Shown here: positions 49,768 through 60,298 of the stretch, in pieces | Layout of the letters: each line of letters begins with the position of its first letter | Position numbering within the stretch: the first letter of the stretch is position 1 | Source of the DNA: Polycyclovorans algicola TG408 | GTDB lineage: Bacteria > Pseudomonadota > Gammaproteobacteria > Nevskiales > Nevskiaceae | Direction of reading: 5' to 3' | DNA: 64,000 nt | Assembly: GCF_000711245.1 (NCBI RefSeq) | Contig: NZ_JOMH01000001.1 | Coordinates: 2,474,830-2,538,829, forward strand | The notes under the pieces: model-generated | Databases searched by the model: none | What the model saw: only the letters and a program-made list of their open reading frames with translations | What the model was told of the DNA's origin: nothing | Made by a program: the position numbers and the translations under genes

Positions 49768-50187
49768 TCAGCCCCAATGCTCGTCGTTGGCGGCGTCGTG
49801 CCAAAGACAGTGACGCTCCAGACGGATCAACAACTCGGAGAGCTCGGGGCCCGCACCACAGGTCAAATCGAATGAGGGATCGCCCAGCTGTTCCTGCACC
49901 CAGTGTTGTAAGGCAGACAGATTGTCGCGAACGTCGCTGCCACCCATCCAGATCAATAACTCCTTGCCTTCGGGACAGACGGTGAGATGCGGCAGCATCG
50001 ACAAGGCCAGCCGACGTGCCCTCCTCGCGAACCGGGTGGCTCGAAGTTCATCCTCGAGTTGCTGCCGGAGCAGCGGGATGTCCGGCGACCCTTCATCGCG
50101 TGACTTTGTGCCAAGCGAAGCAGTGCTTCGCTGAAAGACTGGCTGCTCAATTGCGTCAGCCGACTTTGCGGTTAGATCAATCTTCAT
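49768..50187 (-). CDS. Small cytoplasmic protein of unknown function in integrase operon
   Basis: A 139-residue protein whose ATG lies within the last codons of the integrase and whose stop is 3 nt before the HD gene. It has a basic helix (LRATRFARRARRLAL) and a Trp-containing C-terminal half (LQHWVQEQL). No family recognised. Tight coupling suggests a role with the integrase or HD protein. Confidence 0.65.
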   Translation of the reverse strand: MKIDLTAKSADAIEQPVFQRSTASLGTKSRDEGSPDIPLLRQQLEDELRATRFARRARRLALSMLPHLTVCPEGKELLIWMGGSDVRDNLSALQHWVQEQLGDPSFDLTCGAGPELSELLIRLERHCLWHDAANDEHWG

Positions 50188-50855
50188 TCGAGGTTCCTCC
50201 GGTCGGCATGGCGCCGCGAATCAGGCGATCAAACGCCGATCCGTCCTGACGGGTCAGGTTGGCGATATAGCGGCTGTAAACGCTGAACAGCATCTGCGTA
50301 CTGGTGTGGCCCATCTGCCTGGCGATCCATTCAGGGTTTTCGCCAGCAGCCAGCCACAAGGTCGCAGCGGTATGTCGGGTTTGATAGGGCCGTCGTCGCT
50401 TCAGCCCCAGCCGATCGAGTAACGGATTCCAGATTCGGTTCGTGAAGTTGTGGGTATCGATCGGCAGGCCGTTGCTGGTCTGGAAGACATAGACCCCGTT
50501 GCCGGTACGGACCTGCATCCGCTGCAGGGCGTCAAAGACCGGCTGGCTCATCTGAATCTCCCGCTGTGAGCCGTCGGTCTTGGTGTACTCCTCGCGGCCA
50601 TTGACGATGGTTTCCCTGACGCGAATCTCCCGACGATCGAAATCGACGAATCGCCACTTCAAGCCGTGAATCTCACCGCTGCGCATGCCGGTAAAAAATC
50701 GGGCGATCAGGTAGTCCTGAAAATCGGCACGAACTTCGTCGACAAGACGCCGCACCTCTTCAAGGCTGAAGGGTTCGATATCCGTCTTCTTGACCTTCAG
50801 ACGCTTGACCGCAGTCTGAACCGCCCCAAGTATCCCGGAGGCCATTTAGTCTGAG

Positions 50856-51761
50856 TCACGCAGCTTTGACGTACTCAGGGTGTTGTGCATAGTAGTTAGC
50901 TTCTGCTTCGGCTGGCGGGATGTGCCCGATGGGCTCCAGCAGTCTTCGGTTGTTGAACCAGTCCACCCAGTTCAAGGTGGCCCATTCGACGTCCTCGCGT
51001 TTGCGCCATGACGACTGCCGGTGGATGACTTCGGCTTTGAACAAGCCGTTGATGGTCTCGGCCAGGGCGTTGTCATAGCTGTCGCCGACGCTGCCCACCG
51101 AGGGCTCCAGTCCCGCGTCGACCAGGCGCTCGGTGTATCGAATCGAGAGGTACTGGACGCCCCTATCGCTGTGATGAACCAGCCGACCCGATCCAAAGGG
51201 CTTTCGGTCGTGCAAGGCTTGTTCCAAGGCATCGAGCACGAAATCGGTGCGTGCCGATGATGAGGCTCGCCAGCCGACGATGCGTCGGGCGTAAACATCA
51301 ATGACAAAGGCAACATAGACAAAGCCCTGCCAGGTGGACACATACGTGAAGTCGGACACCCAAAGCTGGTTTGGCCGATCTGCCTTGAACTGCCGTTGTA
51401 CGTGATCCAGTGGGCATGAAAGGTTCTTGTCACTGAAAGTGGTGCGCACCCCCTTGCCGCGAATCACGCCGCGCAGCCCCAGCCGCTTCATCAGCCGTGC
51501 CACGGTGCATCGCGCAACTCCTACCTGCTCGCGTCGCAATTGGCGATAGACCTTGCGTACTCCGTAGACCCGGAAGTTGTCGTTCCAGATTTGCTGAATC
51601 AACGGGGTGAGTTGATCGTCTCGTTTAGCTCGAAGAGATCGTTGTCCTGGATCCCGCTGCTGGGCAGCGTGTGCGTAGTAGGTCGATGGGGCAATCGGCA
51701 GCACTTTGCAGATCGGCTCGACCCCATGGACATCACGATGTGCGTCGATGAACGCCTTCAT
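50856..51761 (-). CDS. IS3-family transposase OrfB
   Basis: A 301-residue DDE integrase-type transposase. Helix-turn-helix-like HTH_21 region at 60-110 ([16 protein letters not shown]), then the rve core: Asp in WVSDFTYV, Asp in HHSDRGVQY, Glu in [12 protein letters not shown]. The ATG overlaps the OrfA stop (ATGA). Many IS3 members make an OrfAB fusion by frameshifting; here simple coupling is also possible. Looks intact. Confidence 0.94.
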   Translation of the reverse strand: MKAFIDAHRDVHGVEPICKVLPIAPSTYYAHAAQQRDPGQRSLRAKRDDQLTPLIQQIWNDNFRVYGVRKVYRQLRREQVGVARCTVARLMKRLGLRGVIRGKGVRTTFSDKNLSCPLDHVQRQFKADRPNQLWVSDFTYVSTWQGFVYVAFVIDVYARRIVGWRASSSARTDFVLDALEQALHDRKPFGSGRLVHHSDRGVQYLSIRYTERLVDAGLEPSVGSVGDSYDNALAETINGLFKAEVIHRQSSWRKREDVEWATLNWVDWFNNRRLLEPIGHIPPAEAEANYYAQHPEYVKAA

Positions 51762-52081
51762 CGTTTGAATGGGCGGTCGAGCTCCGCCTGAGCAAAATAC
51801 GCAGATGCCTTGCGCAGAATCTCGTTGGCCTGACGCAGTTCGCGAACCTCGCGCTCCAGCGCCTTCAGGTGCGCCTTCTCGTCGGTGGTCAGGCCCTCCC
51901 GCTGCCCAACATCACGCTCGTGCTGCCGGACCCACACCCGCAGGGTCTCGGCCTTGCACCCCATCTTTCCAGCAATCGATTCCATCGCCGCCCACTGCGA
52001 GCTGTAGTCAGATTGATGCTCCAGCACCAGCCGCACCGCTCGCTCCTTCAGCTCCGGGGAATACCGTATTCCTTTGTTCAT
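51758..52081 (-). CDS. IS3-family transposase OrfA
   Basis: A 107-residue helix-turn-helix protein ([31 protein letters not shown]) with a leucine-zipper-like C-terminal helix ([17 protein letters not shown]). It binds the IS ends. Intact, in contrast to the stop-bearing copy at 8302. Confidence 0.94.
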   Translation of the reverse strand: MNKGIRYSPELKERAVRLVLEHQSDYSSQWAAMESIAGKMGCKAETLRVWVRQHERDVGQREGLTTDEKAHLKALEREVRELRQANEILRKASAYFAQAELDRPFKR

Positions 52082-52683
52082 CGCTCCATCCTCTCAAGGT
52101 TTAGAGCCTCCGGGAAAGATGGGGCGGTTCAGTCAGCGGATTGTTGACGCCATGCTCAAGGGCGACCTCATCCAGAATCATGCTCAAGATGCCCATGATC
52201 CGGTTCACCGTTGCCGCCGATCTCACCTTGCCACTAGCGGAACGCTCGGTTGCCAACTGGGCCCGGTAGGTCAGCAGCGTGTTGCGATCAATCGCCAGAA
52301 CCGGCCGATCTCCAAACGCCGGAAGCAGATGACGCTGCAGGATGTGCCGTACCGATTCCGCATAGCTCTGACGCCATTCGATCGTCTTCGTGGACAGCCA
52401 CTGCTCGACGAATTCCGAGAACAACGGCCCCCGATTCTCATCAACCGACGGTCGTTGGATTGGAGTGGGGGAGACGTCTGCATCGAATCGGCTTGCCAGC
52501 TTGGAGTCAGGAAAGTAGCGCCGGTACTCGAAGGTCCCCGCATTGATGTCGGCTTCAATTCGTTTGAGCATGACCGTGAGCTTCTTTCGGTTGGGGGCAG
52601 AATCCGAAAGCGCGGTTAGTTCGCGGCATCGAACCCCTCGGTACCTGAAATCGAAAAAAAGCTTCCCTTCGCGCACTCGAACA

Positions 52684-52923
52684 CTAGCCATGGCAGTAGC
52701 CCCCCGAAGCCATTGGGATAGCAAAAGAGGGGGTTGTGGCCACAGCCGCCATGTCGTCACGGACGGCTTCCCAAATGAAGAGAATCTTGCGGCCACCGAA
52801 GGGCCGGATGTAGTGGCGTCCCTCAAGAAGAACAGTGTCCTTGAGTCGCTCGCGGATGGTTCGGGGGTCGTACTTGATCCTTGCGGCAAGTTCGTCGGTG
52901 GTCATGTAGGTTACGTCTTCCAT
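52684..52923 (-). CDS. Excisionase-like DNA-binding protein
   Basis: A 79-residue protein with a winged-helix/HTH pattern typical of excisionases and AlpA-like regulators: MTTDELAARIKYDPRTIRERL, then a basic hairpin (FGGRKILFIWEAV). Its end overlaps the integrase start by 8 nt, so the pair is co-expressed. It probably steers recombination direction or represses the operon. Confidence 0.72.
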   Translation of the reverse strand: MEDVTYMTTDELAARIKYDPRTIRERLKDTVLLEGRHYIRPFGGRKILFIWEAVRDDMAAVATTPSFAIPMASGGYCHG

Positions 52924-53054
52924 CGTCTAATCTCCGTTGCACTATGGGCGTCATACATCGACCAAATAGATCATACGTGATTAGTTTCATGGTTCAAGCT
53001 GGACTGATCATTTACACTTCCGACCAACCACAGATGGCCTTTTAAGTACTCCTC

Positions 53055-53276
53055 ATGATCAGAATTCGCCTGCGTCAGCTATTGGATGACAAGTCGTTCC
53101 ATGAGCGACGTCGCATCACCTTGAACGAGGTGAGCAAGGAGACTGGCATTTCGAGACCCACGCTCACGCGGATCACGAACACTGCGGGATACAACACCAA
53201 TACGGACACCATAGACGCGCTTTGCCGCTACTTAAATTGCGCGCCGGGTGAGCTGCTCGAATACGTCAGAGACTGA
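53055..53276 (+). CDS. XRE/Cro-type transcriptional regulator
   Basis: A 73-residue HTH protein: ITLNEVSKETGISRPTLTRI is the DNA-reading helix pair and DTIDALCRYLNCAPGELLEY the family's C-terminal signature. It is divergent from the excisionase-integrase operon with 130 nt between, the classical position of an element's repressor. Confidence 0.88.
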   Translation: MIRIRLRQLLDDKSFHERRRITLNEVSKETGISRPTLTRITNTAGYNTNTDTIDALCRYLNCAPGELLEYVRD

Positions 53277-53360
53277 CAGCGGTCGTGTGTTTGAGAGTGT
53301 GCAAAGTTCCTGTGCCTCACTCGAAGCAAGGGTCATTATGAGAAAGCACCTGTCCTAGCG

Positions 53361-53399
53361 GGGCACGAACAGGGCACCAGATGGGCACGGCATGGGCAC
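53361..53399 (+). repeat. Four GGGCAC direct repeats at 11-bp spacing
   Basis: GGGCAC begins at 53361, 53372, 53383 and 53394, exactly one helical turn apart. The array lies between the XRE gene and the tRNA cluster, where integrase arm-binding or accessory sites would be expected. The remaining sequence 53277-53482 shows nothing else I can name. Confidence 0.7.
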
Positions 53400-53482
53400 G
53401 GAGCGCTCTGTCGAGGCGAATGGCAAGTTCAACGCCAAATTACGCTTGAGGACAACTCGAGGCAGATGCCAGGAAAAAGCCT

Positions 53483-53522
53483 GAAAAAACAAAGCCCCCG
53501 GAACCTTACGGCGCCAGGGGCG
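53483..53522 (-). terminator. Terminator of the tRNA cluster
   Basis: On the minus strand GCCCCTGG pairs with CCGGGGGC-type sequence and is followed by TTTGTTTTTT, directly downstream of tRNA-Val. Confidence 0.75.
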
Positions 53523-53535
53523 GTGTTTTTCAAAT

Positions 53536-53610
53536 TGGTGGTCAGTACAAGGCTCGAACTTGTGACCCTCGCCGTGTGAAGGCGATGCTCTACCACTGAG
53601 CTAACTGACC
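53536..53610 (-). tRNA. tRNA-Val (CAC)
   Basis: Cloverleaf on the minus strand: acceptor GGTCAGT/ACTGACC, anticodon loop TTCACAC giving CAC, T-loop TTCGAGC and encoded CCA. It is the tRNA nearest the integrase, with its 3' end facing it, so it is the likely attachment site. Confidence 0.95.
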
Positions 53611-53614
53611 AAAT

Positions 53615-53690
53615 TGGTGGGTCGTGATGGATTCGAACCATCGACCTATTGGTTAAAAGCCAACTGCTCTACCAACTGAGCTAACGACCC
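53615..53690 (-). tRNA. tRNA-Lys (TTT)
   Basis: Acceptor GGGTCGT/ACGACCC, anticodon loop CTTTTAA giving TTT, T-loop TTCGAAT, encoded CCA. Four bases separate it from tRNA-Val. Confidence 0.96.
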
Positions 53691-53730
53691 GGCCCAGCCC
53701 ACGATTATAACGGCAAATTCCTGGGTGGTG

Positions 53731-53818
53731 TGGCGGAGGGGGAGGGATTCGAACCCCCGGAACCTTGCGGTTCAACGGTTTTCAAGACCGTCGCAATCGA
53801 CCACTCTGCCACCCCTCC
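53731..53818 (-). tRNA. tRNA-Ser (TGA)
   Basis: Acceptor GGAGGGG/CCCCTCC, anticodon loop CTTGAAA giving TGA, long variable arm typical of class II tRNAs, encoded CCA. Confidence 0.96.
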
Positions 53819-53859
53819 GGCGGCGCGGATTGTACGACATGCAGGCGCGCGCGGCGCGT

Positions 53860-55863
53860 TCACGGATCAGCCCTGACGGTGATCAGCGACTGCTTGTTGC
53901 GGACCTGGGTGCCGGCGTCGACGTGGATGCTTTCAACCACGCCGCCGACCGGCAGGCTGAGTTGAAACTCCATTTTCATGGCCTCAAGCACGGCCAGGGT
54001 TTGGCCTTTTTTGATTCGGTCACCGGGTGCGACGTGCACGGCGACAAACTTGCCGTCGGTGTGCGCCAGCAGGCGACCGTCTGAGCCCGGTGCAGCGCCT
54101 TCCACCGGCGCCAGCGTGCGGTCGTCCCAACACCAGGTGCGCCCCCGATAGCTGACCCAGATTTGGTTGTCATGACGCGCCCATTGCGCCCGCTGGGTCA
54201 ATCCGTCAACGCTGAACTGCAGCCCCAAGGCGTCATCCGCAATGACCGTCAGCGTGAATCGCTGATCGTCAAAGAGAATCTCAAAGCGCCTGCCGCGCTG
54301 GGCGAGCACCTCCAGCACGATGTCTTGCCCGCCACAGCGCAGGGTGAAGTCCACCGCCGCTTCGTGGGAACTGTGCCAACCCAGATAGTCGTCGCTGAGC
54401 GCGTGCTCGGCAGCCAGTCGACGCGCGTCGTCCAGGTACAAGCCAAGGGCGGCGAGGGCGGCGTCCAGCGGTGTGGGTCGAATGGCATCAACGCGACTCG
54501 CCGGGAAGTGTTCGGCAAGAAACGCGGTGGAAAACGTGCCCGCCGCGAAGGCCGGGTGGGCGATGATTTCAGCTAGGTAGTCCTTGTTCGAGACCACCCC
54601 GAACAGACGGGTCTCGGCCAGAAGCTTGAGCAGGCGCGTTCGCGCAGTCTCCCGGTCTTCGCCCCAGGCGATCAGCTTGGCCTGCATCGAGTCGTAGAAC
54701 GGACTCACGGTTATGCCGGTTTCAAGGTAGGTGTCGACGCGCAGTCCGGTGCCTTGTGGTACCTGCCAGCACAGGACCTCGCCGGTCTGCGGCAGGTCGC
54801 CAGCCAAAGGGTCTTCAGCACAAAGGCGCACTTCAATGGCGTGGCCATAACGGTTGTCGTCAATCTCGCCCTGGGTCATGGGCAGTGGTTCGCCTTGTGC
54901 GACCCGCAGTTGCCATTCGACGAGGTCGACGCCGTAAACCATCTCGGTGACGGGGTGCTCGACTTGCAGCCGCGTGTTCATCTCCAGGAAGTAGAAAGCG
55001 CCGTCGGCCGCGAGCATGAACTCCACCGTGCCGGCACCAACATAGTTCACCGCCTTGGCGGCGGCCACCGCGGCGGCGCCCATGCGTTCGCGCAGCGCAG
55101 GGTCGACGGCTGGGCTGGGCGCTTCTTCGACGACCTTCTGGTTACGCCGCTGCACCGAGCAATCGCGCTCGCCCAAGTACACCACGTTGCCGTGGTGGTC
55201 GCCGAAGATTTGAATCTCGACGTGACGGGCATTGAGCACCGCCTTCTCGATCAGCAGCTGGCCCGAGCCGAAGGCGTTCTCGGCTTCGCTGCGCGCCGAG
55301 GTGATGGCCGCTGCGAGGTCTTTCTCGTCCTGCACCAGTCGCATGCCGCGTCCGCCGCCGCCGGACGCGGCCTTGACCATCACCGGCAAGCCGACTTTGC
55401 CGGCTTCGGCGATCAAGGTCGCATCGGTCTGGTCATCGCCCTGGTAGCCCGGGACGCAGGGCACATGGGCCGCCAGCATGCGGATCTTCGACGCGCTCTT
55501 GTTGCCCATGGCGTCTATCGAGGCTGCGTCCGGCCCGATGAACACCAGGCCGGCATCGGCCACCGCCTGCGCGAAATCCGCGCGCTCGGAGAGAAAACCA
55601 TAGCCGGGGTGGATGGCCTGGGCGCCACTGGTGCGCGCGGCCTCCAGAATGCGCTCAATGACCAGATAGCTGTCTTTGGCGGGCGAGGGCCCAATATGGA
55701 CCGCCTGATCGGCCTCGCGCACGTGCAACGCCCGCCGGTCGGCATCGGCGTAGACCGCAACCGTCTGGTAGCCGGCCTTCTTGGCGCCGCGGATGACGCG
55801 AACGGCGATCTCGCCGCGATTGGCGACCAATACTTTGTTGAAACGGGTCATCTTCTGGCTCAT
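53860..55863 (-). CDS. Acyl-CoA carboxylase alpha subunit (biotin carboxylase + BCCP; LiuD/AtuF-like)
   Basis: A 667-residue protein with biotin carboxylase domains ([15 protein letters not shown], the ATP-grasp GGGGRGMR loop, [14 protein letters not shown]) and a C-terminal biotinyl domain with EAMKMEF. It carboxylates biotin for the beta subunit at 56657. With hydratase and beta subunit in one overlapping operon it fits 3-methylcrotonyl-CoA (leucine) or geranyl-CoA (terpene) degradation. Which of the two cannot be settled from this sequence alone. The start overlaps the hydratase stop (ATGA). Confidence 0.88.
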   Translation of the reverse strand: MSQKMTRFNKVLVANRGEIAVRVIRGAKKAGYQTVAVYADADRRALHVREADQAVHIGPSPAKDSYLVIERILEAARTSGAQAIHPGYGFLSERADFAQAVADAGLVFIGPDAASIDAMGNKSASKIRMLAAHVPCVPGYQGDDQTDATLIAEAGKVGLPVMVKAASGGGGRGMRLVQDEKDLAAAITSARSEAENAFGSGQLLIEKAVLNARHVEIQIFGDHHGNVVYLGERDCSVQRRNQKVVEEAPSPAVDPALRERMGAAAVAAAKAVNYVGAGTVEFMLAADGAFYFLEMNTRLQVEHPVTEMVYGVDLVEWQLRVAQGEPLPMTQGEIDDNRYGHAIEVRLCAEDPLAGDLPQTGEVLCWQVPQGTGLRVDTYLETGITVSPFYDSMQAKLIAWGEDRETARTRLLKLLAETRLFGVVSNKDYLAEIIAHPAFAAGTFSTAFLAEHFPASRVDAIRPTPLDAALAALGLYLDDARRLAAEHALSDDYLGWHSSHEAAVDFTLRCGGQDIVLEVLAQRGRRFEILFDDQRFTLTVIADDALGLQFSVDGLTQRAQWARHDNQIWVSYRGRTWCWDDRTLAPVEGAAPGSDGRLLAHTDGKFVAVHVAPGDRIKKGQTLAVLEAMKMEFQLSLPVGGVVESIHVDAGTQVRNKQSLITVRADP

Positions 55864-56656
55864 TTGTTTGAGGCCCACGCGGGCATTCGCTTCTGCATGA
55901 ACGCCGTCATGCCTTCGGTCGCCTCGGCGCTGCGCACGGCGGCTGCGAACTGCTCGGCAGCAGTGTCGAGTACGGCGTCCATGTCTGCTTGACCTACACC
56001 CATGATCAGGGCTTTGGTGACGGCGTTGGCACGGGGGGCGCACTGGCGAACGGCGTGTAGCTCGGTGTTGAGCAGGGCGGTCAATTCTTCTTCGCTTTCG
56101 AAAGTTTCGTGGACCAGGCCGTAGCGCAACGCATCGTGGCCGCGAAACTGGGCGCCGGTCAGGGCCAGCCGCCGCGCCTGCGTCAGGCCAATACGCGTTA
56201 CGACAAAGGGTGCGATTTGTGCGGGTGGCAGGCCGCGCGTGGTTTCCGGCATGCCGAATCTGGCATCCACATCAGCGAACGCGACATCCGACACGCAGGC
56301 CAAGCCAAAGCCGCCGCCGAGCACGGCGCCCTCGCAGATGGTGATCAGGACCTGTGGCAGTTGTTCGGCTTGGCGCAGCAGGGCGCCAAACGCACGGTTC
56401 ATCGCGGCGATGGGGTCGGGCTTGCCGGGCATGACGGGCTTTATGCCATCGGCCATCATGCTTTTCAGATCGCCGCCGGCGCAGAAGTGACCGCCCGCGC
56501 CGCGGATGACGACGGCGCGAATGGACGGGTCAGCGGCGATCTGCGCTAAGTTTGCTGACAATTCCGCGACCATCTCAGTGCTCATGGCGTTGCGCACCTC
56601 GGGCCGATTGAGAGTGATGTGACAAACGCCGCGCTCGGTGCGAATCAGCAGAGTGC

Positions 56657-56660
<4 letters not shown>
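55860..56660 (-). CDS. Enoyl-CoA hydratase/isomerase (LiuC/AtuE-like)
   Basis: A 266-residue crotonase-fold enzyme. The GTG at 56660 overlaps the beta-subunit stop (GTGA), which decides the start over a longer frame. Oxyanion-hole regions ITLNRPEVRNAM and IRGAGGHFCAGGDLKSM, then GGGFGLACVSD and GMPETTRGLPP are as expected. In this operon it should hydrate the glutaconyl-CoA product of the carboxylase. Confidence 0.88.
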
Positions 56661-58282
<1,622 letters not shown>

Positions 58283-58370
58283 TTCCGGGTCACTGCAAGG
58301 GTGTAAGACGGGTTGCCGTTTTAACAGCAAATGCCCAAGCCTTCACCAACAACGGTTCTTACCCGTGCCG

Positions 58371-59048
58371 CTAACTCTGGGCGTCTTCGGTCCACTGCGC
58401 GGCACCCAGGAAGATCAGCGTCAGCTGCTTGGTGGCATTGGCTTCCAGGCGCTTGCGATCACCGCGGTCGTCGGGGTCGGCGTCAAGCAGCAATTCGGTG
58501 GCCGACATCATGGTTTGCACCACCAGTCCGGCCACCAGCCGCAGGGTGTCGCCGTTGAGTTGGCGCAGCGGCGGAAACGGCGACAGGTCGGCGGCCAGCT
58601 CGCTGACCCACAGCCGAATTTCCTTGCGGATGCCCAGCCGCACTGCGGTCGAGCCGCTCATGCGCTCCTTGGCGATGAACTGGAATTGCAACCGGTGGGT
58701 GTCGGCGTACTGCAGAAACGTGGTCACTGACTTGGCGATCAAGTGTTCACTGGGCGCGGGCGCCGAGCGCGCTTCACGCATCAGCGCGTGCAGTGCCGAA
58801 AAGGCATCGTCGACCAGTGCCAGACCCAGGTCTTCCATGCTGCCGAAGTGCCGATAAAACGCGGCCGGAACCACGCCCCCCACCTTGGCAACTTCGCGCA
58901 GTGACAGGGACGAGAAGCTGCGCTCACCCTCAAGCAGGGTCAGCGCGGCGTCCATCAAGGCACGGCGTGTGCGTTGCTTGCGCCCGTCACGTGGGGCGTC
59001 GTCGTCAGTATCGGTGACTTTTGATTTGCTTTTGAGCAGACGCTTCAT
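58371..59048 (-). CDS. desT: TetR-family regulator, DesT/FabR-like
   Basis: A 225-residue regulator with an N-terminal HTH (RRALMDAALTLLEG, SLREVAKVGGVVPAAFYRHFGS), and a ligand-binding domain resembling FabR/DesT. Start at ATG 59048. It is divergent from a ferredoxin reductase and desaturase pair, the same layout as Pseudomonas desT and desCB, where DesT senses the ratio of saturated to unsaturated acyl-CoA. Symbol is by context and similarity of layout. Confidence 0.78.
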   Translation of the reverse strand: MKRLLKSKSKVTDTDDDAPRDGRKQRTRRALMDAALTLLEGERSFSSLSLREVAKVGGVVPAAFYRHFGSMEDLGLALVDDAFSALHALMREARSAPAPSEHLIAKSVTTFLQYADTHRLQFQFIAKERMSGSTAVRLGIRKEIRLWVSELAADLSPFPPLRQLNGDTLRLVAGLVVQTMMSATELLLDADPDDRGDRKRLEANATKQLTLIFLGAAQWTEDAQS

Positions 59049-59098
59049 GGCCGAAGTGTAGTCGACCTGCGTTGGGCGTTGAGTTATTGCCGCTCTAT

Positions 59099-59154
59099 AG
59101 TGAACAAGTGTTGACAAGTGAAAATGTGACGATTAATGTGCACACATGTTCACT
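59099..59154. promoter_or_regulatory. Candidate DesT operator region
   Basis: AGTGAACA (59099-59106) and TGTTCACT (59147-59154) are exact inverted copies in the intergenic region between the divergent desT- and desC-like genes. A nearby TTGACA could serve as a -35. Placement suits repression of both directions. Confidence 0.5.
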
Positions 59155-59174
59155 TACTCCTCGGACACGATTTC

Positions 59175-60245
59175 ATGAATCTGCTCAGCAACCCCCGGAC
59201 CCTGCAGTGGCTGCACCGCCTGGCAACGCCGTTGGTGCCGGATGATTACGTCGAGTTGGTCAACCCACTTTGGTCGACACGGGCCATCAATGCCCGCGTG
59301 GTGTCGACGACCCGGCAGACGGCCGATGCCACGACGGTGCGCCTGCAGCCCAGCCACCGCTGGACCGGCTTCAAGCCGGGGCAGTACGTGCGGGTCAGCC
59401 TGTCGGTGAATGGCATCCGCCAGACCCGCTGTTACTCCATTTGCTCGGCGGCAGGTGAAGTGAACAACTGTTTTGAGATCACGGTGAAGGCGATTGCCGA
59501 CGGCCGGGTGTCGCAGCACGTCAATCGTGCGCTTCAGGTCGGTGACGTGGTCGAGATCAGCGACGCCCAGGGCGCGTTCACCTGGGGCGCGAAGATGCCC
59601 GAGAAGGCCCTGTTCATCAGCGCCGGCAGCGGCATTACCCCGGTGATGGGCATGGCGCGCGACGCCGCCCGTAATGGCGTGATGCCGAATCTGGTGTGGC
59701 TGCATTACGCCCCGGCATCCAGCGAGGTGATTTTTGCCGAGGCCCTCGCGACCTTGCAGCACGACCATCCGCAACTCGACCTGCAGATCATCCACACCCG
59801 CCTCGATGGCGAGCATTTCTCTGAGAAGACGCTGGCCCAGCGCTGCCCGGACTGGCAGGAACGCAGCGCCTGGGCTTGCGGACCCGGTGCGATGCTCGAT
59901 GCTGCCGAAGCGCTGTGGGGCCAAACGACCGCACAACCGCTGATCACCGAGCGCTTCCAGGCCAAGACCGTGACGTTGGGAGACCTGACCCGCGGCACGC
60001 TGCGCTTCGCCGCGACCGGCCAGCAGGTCGAGGTCGATGGCAAAACCTCGATTCTCGAGACGGCCGAAGCTGCGGGTCTGACGCCCCAATGCGGCTGCCG
60101 TATGGGCATTTGCCACGGCTGCACGGTGAAGCTGAAGGCGGGCCAGGTACGCGACCTGCGAACCGGCAAGTGCTTCGGTGAAGAGGATGACCTGATTCAA
60201 ATTTGCGTCTGCGCACCTGCAGGCGATGTTGAAGTGGCGCTTTAG
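59175..60245 (+). CDS. desC: Ferredoxin reductase-like flavoprotein with 2Fe-2S domain (DesC-like)
   Basis: A 356-residue protein from ATG 59175 (the longer frame to 59136 would cover the operator). FAD-binding RCYSICSA, NAD-binding SAGSGITPVMGMAR, and a C-terminal plant-type ferredoxin domain with CGCRMGICHGC plus a fourth Cys in ICVC. It would pass electrons from NAD(P)H to the desaturase encoded 54 nt downstream. Confidence 0.88.
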   Translation: MNLLSNPRTLQWLHRLATPLVPDDYVELVNPLWSTRAINARVVSTTRQTADATTVRLQPSHRWTGFKPGQYVRVSLSVNGIRQTRCYSICSAAGEVNNCFEITVKAIADGRVSQHVNRALQVGDVVEISDAQGAFTWGAKMPEKALFISAGSGITPVMGMARDAARNGVMPNLVWLHYAPASSEVIFAEALATLQHDHPQLDLQIIHTRLDGEHFSEKTLAQRCPDWQERSAWACGPGAMLDAAEALWGQTTAQPLITERFQAKTVTLGDLTRGTLRFAATGQQVEVDGKTSILETAEAAGLTPQCGCRMGICHGCTVKLKAGQVRDLRTGKCFGEEDDLIQICVCAPAGDVEVAL

Positions 60246-60298
60246 CGCGCCGCCCGCAGTCCCACCTTCATTCGTTATCTCCCTTTAGGAGGCTCGCA

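Larger units (their letters stand above)
50817..52131 (-). mobile_element. Complete IS3-family insertion sequence
   Basis: 1,315 bp bounded by imperfect inverted ends TGAACCGCCCCA, with CCCGGAGGC further in at both ends, and flanked by the 3-bp direct repeat GTC (50814-50816, 52132-52134). It carries orfA and orfB. A decayed relative lies at 8252-8577. Confidence 0.93.
50177..52691 (-). pseudogene. int: Tyrosine integrase interrupted by an IS3-family element
   Basis: The N-terminal part (from ATG 52691, MASVRVREGKLFFDFRYRG) contains the arm-binding and SAM-like core-binding domains; the C-terminal part (50813 to 50177) contains the catalytic domain with ARFFTGMRSGE (Arg), RHTAATLW (His-x-x-Arg region RPYQTRHT), GHTSTQMLFSVYSRY (active Tyr). 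Removing 50817-52131 and one copy of GTC restores NNPLTAVKRL in frame, so the intact protein would be about 400 residues. The gene is inactive as it stands. Phage/ICE-type integrase of the tRNA-targeting kind. Confidence 0.92.

Noticed and set aside
53361-53399. CRISPR array
   Set aside because: The repeat unit is only 6 bp with 5-bp gaps, and no cas genes are in the window. No other CRISPR-like array was seen.
53536-53560. Second attachment-site copy of the tRNA-Val 3' end inside the window
   Set aside because: I scanned for the same sequence to the left and did not find it, so the island's left edge cannot be given.
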